A stretch of DNA of 64,000 nt, taken from contig JASFTK010000001.1 in the NCBI GenBank assembly GCA_050053595.1, positions 30,143 to 94,142 of the forward strand, given 5' to 3'. This document shows positions 16,494-23,337 of the stretch, in pieces. Both the position numbers and the translations under genes were made by a program. Numbering within the stretch: position 1 is the first letter of the stretch; every line of letters begins with the position of its first letter. The notes below the pieces were generated by a model that was not told where the DNA came from, searched no databases, and worked only from the letters and a program-made list of their open reading frames with translations. This DNA is from GCA-2726865 sp050053595 (GTDB lineage Archaea > Thermoproteota > Bathyarchaeia > TCS64).

Positions 16494-17693
16494 TCAGCCG
16501 GGGGGTCTTACCCTATCCTTGACTAAGACTAGGATAAGGACAGCGTCTACCAATGCCAGGACGAGGTTGATGGCTATGGGGGCGTTGAATCCGAACCTGT
16601 CGAAGAGGAGACCGCCGATGAAGGGGGCGGGGAAAGCTATCAGCCCCCTGAAGGTCCCGTAGGAGCTTATCTCCTGACCCCTCCTCTCCTTGTCAACGTT
16701 GCTGGCTATCCAGGCCTGCTCGGCGGGTGACCACAAGCCACCTGCAACCCCCATGATGACCTGGGCAGCGATGACGGAATAGAAGTCTTTAGAGAAGATG
16801 ACAAGGCCGAGAGAGACTACAGCCATCACCTGAGATAAAAATAGGAAACGGACGTAACCGAGCCTGTCCGCAAGCCTGCCGAGGAGGATCTGGCTCAGCG
16901 CCATCGCCCCAGTCATCGCCGATACGGTGATGCCGAGCATGTCGGGGGTGAAACCGTAACCGCTGGAGAGCATCCCGTTAAGGAGCCTGTGTCCCATGTT
17001 GAAGGCGAAAAGGTCGAGAGACATCGCAGCGTACCAGCCCCACATGTAGCGGGGAGGCTTGAAAGAGTTGATGAGGGTCCCGGCGATCTCCCGCCATCTA
17101 GGAGGGGAACTATCAGTCTTAGCCATGGTCTCAGGGAGCCTCAACCAGACAACCACAAGGCATAGCAACCCGAGAAAAGTGGCCGAGCCGAAAACAGTCC
17201 TAAACCCGTAAGTCTTGGCAACGAAGCCAGTGGCTAGGGTAGCCACAAGGCCTACTCCTAGGTGGAAAGATCCTATGATGCTGTAGGTGTGTCCCAGCTC
17301 TGATGGTTCTGAGGACTCGGCTATCAGGGCGTTCCAGACGGGATATATAGCAGAGGACATCCCGCTGAATACGACCCCGATGAATATATGGGTCCAGTTA
17401 CTAGCGAAGACGTAAGTCACCGCCGCTGCAAGTATCAGTATATCCCTCACAATGATGAATCTCCTCCTGCCGTAAGCGTCGGAAGCCCTCCCCACTAAGG
17501 GCTGTACGATGATCACGGTGAGGTCAAGGAGACTCTCAAGACCCCCGAGACTGGTCATGGGGACCCCAAGGCTCAGTACGAAGGGTTGCCAGATCACACC
17601 CCATATGCTGAAGATGGTCCCTCTAAGGGCTGATATTGTGGCCAGGGTGGCGACCCGCCCCCGTCTCCTCAGCCTCTCCATCAAGGACATCAA
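16494..17693 (-). CDS. MFS transporter
   Basis: 399 residues, 12 membrane segments; the loop 2-3 motif is GRASDAYGRRRF and the equivalent in the second half is GRLADRLGYVRF. The central loop (LPETMAKTDSSPPRWREI) is cytoplasmic. Drug-efflux/sugar-type architecture with no feature that fixes a substrate. Downstream of, and in the same direction as, nothing obvious: it lies 78 bases from the MlrC start, transcribed toward it, so MFS then mlrC may be co-expressed, implying peptide or product transport (inference). Confidence 0.85.
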   Translation of the reverse strand: MMSLMERLRRRGRVATLATISALRGTIFSIWGVIWQPFVLSLGVPMTSLGGLESLLDLTVIIVQPLVGRASDAYGRRRFIIVRDILILAAAVTYVFASNWTHIFIGVVFSGMSSAIYPVWNALIAESSEPSELGHTYSIIGSFHLGVGLVATLATGFVAKTYGFRTVFGSATFLGLLCLVVVWLRLPETMAKTDSSPPRWREIAGTLINSFKPPRYMWGWYAAMSLDLFAFNMGHRLLNGMLSSGYGFTPDMLGITVSAMTGAMALSQILLGRLADRLGYVRFLFLSQVMAVVSLGLVIFSKDFYSVIAAQVIMGVAGGLWSPAEQAWIASNVDKERRGQEISSYGTFRGLIAFPAPFIGGLLFDRFGFNAPIAINLVLALVDAVLILVLVKDRVRPPG

Positions 17694-17870
17694 GTTTCCC
17701 TCGGTACCTTATCTTTCACACAGTCTATGGCTATAAGAATTCAGTTCGTGCTAAAGGAAAAACCGGAGGGTCAGATCTACCTTTTCATGTCCTGACCATA
17801 TCGGGCTGGGCTTCAGGCTCTGCGTAAAAGGTTTTATCCATGGAAAGTGGCCCATTGTCTCTTGATCTCG

Positions 17871-18341
17871 ATGGTTAGCCAAGGTGATATTGATGAGTTC
17901 GGGGATCTCTGGGCTCTTCTGTACTGTGTTTTCTCCAGGGAGATGGTGGACACTTTCGGGGAGGAAGGTAGGGCAGCCTTGATCCGGGCTGTCAAGGCTT
18001 ACGGGAGAGCACGGGGGGATAGGTTGAGGGAGAGACATCAGGAGCAGGGGCTACCCATAAACCTGAGATCCTTGTTTGAGCACTATGACCTACCCGGGCA
18101 CTCAGGGACGGTGAAGGAGAGGACCACCTTCGAGGACGATAAGCTCATCTCCTACACCTATGGGTGTCCCTACGAAACTCAATGGAGGGAGCGAGGATGC
18201 CTCGACGTTGGGAAGATCTACTGCCAGTACTTCCACCACGCCTTCTGGCAGAGTTATAGATCGGACCTCGATGTCCAGCTCCCTGAGATCCTCACAACTG
18301 ACGACCCTCACTGCCTCTTCGTCGTGACCCAGCCAAAATAA
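17871..18341 (+). CDS. ATC-hydrolase-family protein (L-2-amino-thiazoline-4-carboxylate hydrolase-like)
   Basis: 156 residues. The layout FGEEGRAALIRAVKAYGRARGDR, then KIYCQYFHHAFWQSY, then TTDDPHCLFVVTQ near the end resembles the ATC_hydrolase family, whose founding member helps make L-cysteine from a thiazoline. A Cys/His pair of the family is seen in GKIYCQYFHH and DDPHC. Start ATG 17871 sits ~40 bases after aaaggttttatcc (TATA). It converges with the M20 peptidase gene, one base apart. Actual substrate unknown; many family members lack proof. Confidence 0.65.
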   Translation: MVSQGDIDEFGDLWALLYCVFSREMVDTFGEEGRAALIRAVKAYGRARGDRLRERHQEQGLPINLRSLFEHYDLPGHSGTVKERTTFEDDKLISYTYGCPYETQWRERGCLDVGKIYCQYFHHAFWQSYRSDLDVQLPEILTTDDPHCLFVVTQPK

Positions 18342-18342
18342 T

Positions 18343-19518
18343 TCAGCGGTCTGAATGCTCTTCCTTTATCCTTTTCAGGAGGACCTCGTCGGTGAGGACG
18401 TCTATGGCTGTGTGGGCGAGACCCTTTGCTCCGATAATGACCGCTTCGTGGGCGATATCTGATAATGTTGCCTCAGCCGCTTCGTAGGAATGCAGCGCGA
18501 TGTCCTCGCCGATGAAGATGGAGGCGCTCGCTGCTGGTATCGCATGGCTCACTGTCCCAAAGTCGGTAGAAGCCCCAGGGCTCTCGGAGGGGGTCTCGGG
18601 GAACTGGGCTCCAAGGGTTTCGAGGTTTGCCTTGAATGTTTCGGAGAGGGCCATGTTGGGGACCTTGTTTGCATAGGTATTCGCGACCTTCCTGAATGTG
18701 ACTTTCGTCCCAGTTGCCAAGGCTGCCCCTCGGGCGCAGTTCTTCACCCTCTCCAGGGTCTCCTCCAAGAGTTCCATGGTAGGGGCTCTCACGTAGAAAT
18801 GGGCAGAGGCGGTTTCGGGGACGATGTTGGGGGCAGCACCGCCGTCCTTGATAACCCCATGGATCCGGATGTCCCGCCTGATGTGCTGCCTGAGGGCGTT
18901 TACCCCTTGGTAAGTGAGCAGGACGCCTTCCAAGGCGTTGATACCCTTCTCGGGGATAGCCCCAGCGTGGGCGGCTTTCCCCTTGAAGTAGATCATGAAG
19001 GACTCCCTCGCCAGGGATGTGGATCCCACCCCATACCGGTTGGAGGGGTGGACCATGAGAGCGGCGTCCGCCCCCTTGATCTCCTCTAGCATGATGACCT
19101 TCCCCCCAGCGTTCTCAGCGTAACCCTCCTCAGCAGGGGTCCCGAAGACGATCACCGTCCCCTCAAGATCCTCTATGACAGCCCGTATACCAACACCCGC
19201 CCCCAGAGCAGCCGAGGCGATGATGTTGTGGCCACAGGCGTGACCAAGCTCAGGCAGTGCATCGTACTCAGCGAGTATAGCGACGGTCGGCCCCTCTTTC
19301 TTCCCCCTGAGGACCGCTTTGAACGCTGTGGAAAGCCCTGAGGTCCCCCTCTCGACCTCAAAACCTAATCTTTCTAGCTCCGACGCCAGGAGCTCCGAAG
19401 CCTTATACTCCTGATGTCCCAACTCGGGCTCTTCGTGTATCGCGGTGCTGACCTCGATGAGCCTTTCCCTATGAGCGTCGATCTCCCTAGAAGCCGTTTC
19501 CTTCAGAGATTTGACCAT
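18343..19518 (-). CDS. M20 family amidohydrolase (AbgB/PM20D2-like)
   Basis: 391 residues with catalytic and dimerisation domains. HEEPELGHQEY, AEYDALPELGHACGHN (Cys-Gly-His metal loop, ~95), the glutamate pair in GTPAEEGYAENAGGK (~128) and a late His in DIALHSYEAAE are the M20D metal site. Close relatives cleave p-aminobenzoyl-glutamate, N-acyl amino acids or beta-alanyl/lysyl dipeptides. Another hydrolase for N-blocked amino acids in this region. Single-gene unit on the minus strand. Confidence 0.9.
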   Translation of the reverse strand: MVKSLKETASREIDAHRERLIEVSTAIHEEPELGHQEYKASELLASELERLGFEVERGTSGLSTAFKAVLRGKKEGPTVAILAEYDALPELGHACGHNIIASAALGAGVGIRAVIEDLEGTVIVFGTPAEEGYAENAGGKVIMLEEIKGADAALMVHPSNRYGVGSTSLARESFMIYFKGKAAHAGAIPEKGINALEGVLLTYQGVNALRQHIRRDIRIHGVIKDGGAAPNIVPETASAHFYVRAPTMELLEETLERVKNCARGAALATGTKVTFRKVANTYANKVPNMALSETFKANLETLGAQFPETPSESPGASTDFGTVSHAIPAASASIFIGEDIALHSYEAAEATLSDIAHEAVIIGAKGLAHTAIDVLTDEVLLKRIKEEHSDR

Positions 19519-19566
19519 GGAATAGCTTAGCCACTATCAACTAAAATATACAGCGGTCGTGAACGG

Positions 19567-20268
19567 CTATCTCCCAGGGCTGGTAAGTAGCACCATCCCT
19601 CCGAGCTGGCTCAGCCGTCGTCCCGCAGCGGTTTCAACCTCAACGATTGTGGCTTTTATCCCTCTGCTCTTTGAGGCTTGCAGAAGCCTCTGACCCCTCC
19701 TCCTGTGGGCTGCCAGAAACTCATCGGTGAGGATCAGGTGCTCAGGCTCAGGCCCCCCATTGGCAAAGTAAACCTTCTCCACCGCCCCCAAGGAGTATAG
19801 GATAGCGTCGGCACGTTCATCGTTCAGTCTCCGCTCTAGCAGCCGAAGAATGCTATCCGCTTCCCCATGGGTAGCTTCGTCGAGAGCATTCTTGAACTCG
19901 TCGGCTCTGACCAATACGGAAACCTCATCCGGGGAGGTAGCTGAGCCCTCGATCTCTACAAACGTGGCAACCCCGGTCATCCATGGCTGGTGCTTGGCGA
20001 TGTGATCAAGGAAGTCCCCGGCGTAACCCTTTCTCGGGGGCGCTGCAACGACCAAACTCCCCACCCCCTCACTGAGTATTGGTCTCAGAGCGTCTACCAC
20101 CCCCTCAAAGAAATTGTAGAGCCCCTTCCCCTTGACCTCGATAGTTGCATGGGGCTTAACTACCCTGCTGAAGACCCTCCAGACCACAGCCTGACCCCCG
20201 TCAAAGCCCACTAGAACAGCGACAGGATAACCCCGCCTATAACCTCGCCTCCTTCTTGGCGTCTTCAG
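19567..20268 (-). CDS. eRF1/Vms1-like domain protein (possible peptidyl-tRNA hydrolase), start unclear
   Basis: From the first canonical start (GTG 20211) it is 214 residues, but the frame continues upstream, with no ATG/GTG/TTG, through a basic segment (GLKTPRRRRGYRRGYPVAVL) that completes the first beta strand before VGFDGGQAVVWRVFS. A CTG at 20268 lies 37 bases after a TATA box (20301-20309) and next to a purine run. The body (EGVGSLVVAAPPRKGYAGDFLDHI; RADAILYSLGAVEKVYFANG; EVETAAGRRLSQLGGMV) looks like domains 2-3 of release-factor-fold proteins: pelota, eRF1 and Vms1/ANKZF1. The role, release or rescue of stalled peptidyl-tRNA, is inference. Confidence 0.6.
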   Translation of the reverse strand: MKTPRRRRGYRRGYPVAVLVGFDGGQAVVWRVFSRVVKPHATIEVKGKGLYNFFEGVVDALRPILSEGVGSLVVAAPPRKGYAGDFLDHIAKHQPWMTGVATFVEIEGSATSPDEVSVLVRADEFKNALDEATHGEADSILRLLERRLNDERADAILYSLGAVEKVYFANGGPEPEHLILTDEFLAAHRRRGQRLLQASKSRGIKATIVEVETAAGRRLSQLGGMVLLTSPGR

Positions 20269-20575
20269 TCCCCCTTTCCCCCTATGATTTACCCTACGGG
20301 GTTTAAATTTTCCACACGCTTCTGCAGAGGCGTCTCAAAAATGTTGGGTCTTTTACCTGCGACCTAGACCTAAAGACCAACTGCTCCAAGGGAGAGGCCC
20401 GGTTTAAGGGAATATCTCTGCGTCCAAGTCTGGAAATCCGAGAGCTTGGTGCTGAACCCCTCTCTAAGGTTGGTGATCCTTCCAGAAAGGAATGTCTTTA
20501 GCCCGTAACCGCGGGATGTTTCTCTTGAATCCATCTATCTTAAAAACCCCTTAAACTACGAGTATCCGTCCTGTC
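20269..20575. other. Intergenic region between divergent genes
   Basis: About 300 bases. The left edge carries the TATA box of the Vms1-like gene (20301-20309, minus). The right edge has atcttaaaaacc (~20537-20548), the likely TATA for the M24 gene. The middle (20340-20530) is mixed GC, with no frame, tRNA fold or repeat that I can support. Confidence 0.5.
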
Positions 20576-21757
20576 ATGCCTTTGAACGGTGAGAGAGCCT
20601 TCGAACTGATGCAGAGGGACGGGGTTGATACCCTTGTCGCCTCATCGACTGAGAATGTCTACTATATCTCCAACTACTGGAGCGTTGGGAAGAGGTTGGG
20701 ATGCGGCATCGACGCATTTACTATACTCCCCATAGAGAGTTACCCCGCTCTCGTAGCGCCCCTCAACGAGGCGGATCTTATCCTTGAGAACCAGACCTGG
20801 ATGCAAGACCTGAGGTTCTACGGGGGGACCAGGACCTCAGTTGGGGACACAGAGGAGCCCCCAGAACAGTTGGCTGCTCTAATTGAGCTCCACAGTTCCT
20901 CACAGCCTGGGGAGAGCGGGGTTAAAACCCTCATCAACGCCCTTGAGGAAAAGGGGCTGACCAATGGAGTGATCGCTTTGGACACAGGGGGTCTCACCCC
21001 GATCCAGTATGAGCGTATCCAATCCGGGTTGAAAGATGCGGAGTTGATCGATGGTTCAAGTCTCCTCAGGGAGATGAGGCTGGTCAAGACTGAGGATGAG
21101 ATTGACAGGATTATGAGGGCTACCGCTATCACCGAGAAGTCCATGGAGGACGCCCTAGAGATCGCCAGGGACGAGATCACCGAGTTGGATCTGGCGGGGA
21201 TGTTCGGTTACTCCGTTGCCTATGACGGTGGGCGGGTCACACAGAATATGATTGGCTTCGGTCAGAGGAGCGCTTATCCCAACCCTCTCCCCACACCCCG
21301 TGAGGCTAGGAAAAGGGATCTAGTCCGCCTCACCCTTGGCTGCACCTGGGATCACTATCATTCCAATATATCCCGGACCGCTGTGATCGGCCGCCCCCTT
21401 GCCAAGGCCAGACGGGTAGGGGAGTCAGTTATCGCGGCCCAGGACGCAGCCCTAGACATCGTCGAACCAGGGGTGAAGGTTGGGGACCTCTACTCCGCCG
21501 CGTCCAAGGAGCTGGAAGGGGCAGAGGTGAAGACCAGGTCTCCCGACATCGGCCACGGCATCGGCATCGAATGCTATGAAGCTCCTGCGATCACTGAAGG
21601 GAGCGAGACCGAACTTCTCGAGGGGATGGTCATCAACATTGACATCTCTCTCCTAGAGTTGGGTTGGAATGGGATCCAGCTGGAAGACACCGCGCTAGTG
21701 ACCTCAGACGGCCACGAGCTACTCACCCAGACCGACAGGACTCTATACCTCCTATAA
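20576..21757 (+). CDS. M24 (aminopeptidase P/creatinase-fold) protein with altered metal site
   Basis: 393 residues: an N-terminal creatinase-like domain (DTLVASSTENVYYISNYWSVG) and a C-terminal pita-bread domain. Aligned by eye to archaeal prolidase, the first metal Asp (IDLG) is Thr in RLTLG, the second (NSDITRT) is Asn in HSNISRT, the histidine in GHGIG is kept, the first Glu is Asp in VINIDIS, and only the last Glu (QLEDT) is intact. It may therefore be metal-free like creatinase rather than a normal Xaa-Pro peptidase. An Lrp regulator follows 60 bases later. Confidence 0.85.
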   Translation: MPLNGERAFELMQRDGVDTLVASSTENVYYISNYWSVGKRLGCGIDAFTILPIESYPALVAPLNEADLILENQTWMQDLRFYGGTRTSVGDTEEPPEQLAALIELHSSSQPGESGVKTLINALEEKGLTNGVIALDTGGLTPIQYERIQSGLKDAELIDGSSLLREMRLVKTEDEIDRIMRATAITEKSMEDALEIARDEITELDLAGMFGYSVAYDGGRVTQNMIGFGQRSAYPNPLPTPREARKRDLVRLTLGCTWDHYHSNISRTAVIGRPLAKARRVGESVIAAQDAALDIVEPGVKVGDLYSAASKELEGAEVKTRSPDIGHGIGIECYEAPAITEGSETELLEGMVINIDISLLELGWNGIQLEDTALVTSDGHELLTQTDRTLYLL

Positions 21758-21817
21758 TCTGACTCTTTATCTGAAAAGAGTTGACTTAAATTTTTCAAAA
21801 CCACAATTTTAGACGAT

Positions 21818-22270
21818 ATGGTGGAACTTGACACGGTAGATATAAGGATCTTGGAGATCCTCCAGAACAGTGCAAGGACCCCCTACTCTGCCATAGCCCG
21901 TGAGCTAGACATCCCCGAATCCACCGTGAGGTATAGGGTGGATCGGCTCAGGGACAAAGGCGTCATCACCTCTTTCATGGCGCTCTTGGATCCACGGAAG
22001 ATCGGCCTCAACATCATCGCTATCGCCCTGATAAAGGTGGAAGCGAATCAGCTGGCAGAGGCCTCCGAGGTCCTCGCCACCTTCGACGAGTCCCACCACC
22101 TTTTCAGGAGCACCGGCTCCTTCGACCTCGTCTCGGTTGTCCACGCAAGGGACATAGGGCATCTAGATGACCTCATAGAGAGGATCAAGAGGATCCCGGG
22201 TGTGAGGGAGGCCTCGGTGGAGGTGGCGACCTACCTCGTGAAGGTGGAGCCGAGATACAAGCTGCGATGA
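21818..22270 (+). CDS. Lrp/AsnC-family transcription regulator
   Basis: 150 residues: N-terminal helix-turn-helix (IRILEILQNSARTPYSAIARELDIPESTVRYRVDRL, residues ~7-42) followed by the RAM ligand-binding domain (IIAIALIKVEANQLAEASEVLATF...HHLFRSTGSFDLVSVVHA). Such proteins form octamers that sense amino acids. Placed directly after the M24 gene, it may control that gene and other amino-acid functions nearby (inference). Its own promoter is gacttaaatttttc (21782-21795). Confidence 0.9.
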   Translation: MVELDTVDIRILEILQNSARTPYSAIARELDIPESTVRYRVDRLRDKGVITSFMALLDPRKIGLNIIAIALIKVEANQLAEASEVLATFDESHHLFRSTGSFDLVSVVHARDIGHLDDLIERIKRIPGVREASVEVATYLVKVEPRYKLR

Positions 22271-22340
22271 TACCACGTTCTGATCTACAATTTTGCGTTA
22301 ATCGTAATTATTACATATAATTATTACTGAAATCGCAAAA

Positions 22341-22350
22341 TATTTATAAT
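22341..22350 (+). promoter_or_regulatory. TATA box for the 22387 membrane protein
   Basis: tatttataat is centred ~41 bases before an in-frame ATA (22387). Transcription should start near 22373, at the purine run aaaaggggga. Confidence 0.6.
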
Positions 22351-22386
22351 CACGCCATATCTTTGTCGTGAAAAGGGGGAATAAAA

Positions 22387-22812
22387 ATAGCGCAAGCACC
22401 GTTGGCTAGCACACTCATCGCGGTTCTCCTGTTACCAGTGGCCTTCCTGTTCACGCACGCTTTCATAACCGGGAGAAACAGGGGGAGCGGCCATAGCAAA
22501 GCTGGTTTAGTGGCGTTGATATCCGATCTGGTAATGTCCCTGGGATACATGATAAATAGATACTTGACGGCGGGCAGTGGAGGGGGCAGCCTCCATCTGA
22601 GTGGCTGGATCCTAAATCTTTTCATAATCCACGGTATCGTCTCGGCGATTGTGATCCTTTTGGAGCTGGGCGTCCTGGCAACGGGAGTACTGACCTGGAG
22701 GGGTAGAATAAGAGGACCCTGGCACAGAAGGCTGACCTATGTCCTGTTCCCACTCTGGTGGTTCTCCTTCTTGAGCGGCGAGGTCGGCTACCTCCTGCTC
22801 TACGTGCTATGA
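22387..22812 (+). CDS. Four-span membrane protein of unknown function, start probably non-AUG
   Basis: 136-141 residues with four membrane segments: STLIAVLLLPVAFLFTHAF, AGLVALISDLVMSLGYMI, WILNLFIIHGIVSAIVILL and LTYVLFPLWWFSFLSG. Its first canonical codon is a TTG at 22402, but the purine-rich site aaggggga (22373-22380) is 21 bases away from it and only six from an ATA at 22387, after a strong TATA box. The DUF454 gene follows. A His and Arg after the third span could bind a cofactor (cytochrome-like topology), but this is speculation. Confidence 0.65.
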   Translation: MAQAPLASTLIAVLLLPVAFLFTHAFITGRNRGSGHSKAGLVALISDLVMSLGYMINRYLTAGSGGGSLHLSGWILNLFIIHGIVSAIVILLELGVLATGVLTWRGRIRGPWHRRLTYVLFPLWWFSFLSGEVGYLLLYVL

Positions 22813-22862
22813 GCGGAGAATGGGTTCCCAGCTACGATAGGATTCATAGGAGTGCACGGTAG

Positions 22863-23256
22863 ATGCAGAGTAAATCAACGATGGAAGGAATAAAGGGGTA
22901 TATCTACGTTGTTCTGGGCACTATCGCCCTCGCCCTCGGCGCCGTGGGGCTGCTTCTACCCGTCTTGCCGACTACGCCCTTCGTAATCCTCGCTGCTGCC
23001 TGTTATTATCGGGGATCTGAGAAGCTCCACACTTGGATCCTGAACAGCAGATGGTTCGGCGAACTGATTAAAAACTATCAAGAGGGGAGAGGCATCACCC
23101 TGAACGTGAAGATTAGGGCTATCTGTCTCATGTGGGTTACAATCGTTATATCCGCTGTGTATTTCGTCAACAATCTTATTGTCCGCAGCCATGGTCGGTA
23201 TCGCAATTTGCGTCACAATCTATCTTATGAGGCTCCCTACAACCGAAGAGAACTAA
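22863..23256 (+). pseudogene. DUF454/YbaN-like small membrane protein, frameshifted
   Basis: The frame from ATG 22863 (or 22881) reads IYVVLGTIALALGAVGLLLP, LPTTPFVILAAACYYRGSEK, then RWFGELIKNYQEGRGITLNV, the DUF454 signature, and then becomes unlike the family after AVYFVN (~23168). One base further on, the +1 frame resumes with TILLSAAMVGIAICVTIYLM and RLPTTEEN, the expected C-terminus, ending in TAA at 23254-23256. A single extra base at about 23166-23170 explains it: a real mutation, a sequencing error, or, less likely, programmed slippage. Function of the family is unknown. Confidence 0.8.
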
Positions 23257-23337
23257 GGGAGGTTAGTCCTCTTCTGACTCCATTCTCAATCCAGGAGAGA
23301 CAGGGGCAGGAAGTGCATAAAGGGGAGGGAGAGGGGC

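Noticed and set aside
2508..19518. A genomic island or prophage of hydrolases
   Set aside because: No integrase, att repeat, tRNA edge or base-composition shift was seen; the genes look chromosomal.
20340..20540. Possible non-coding RNA or tRNA between divergent genes
   Set aside because: No cloverleaf, C/D-box pair or stable long stem could be built by eye.
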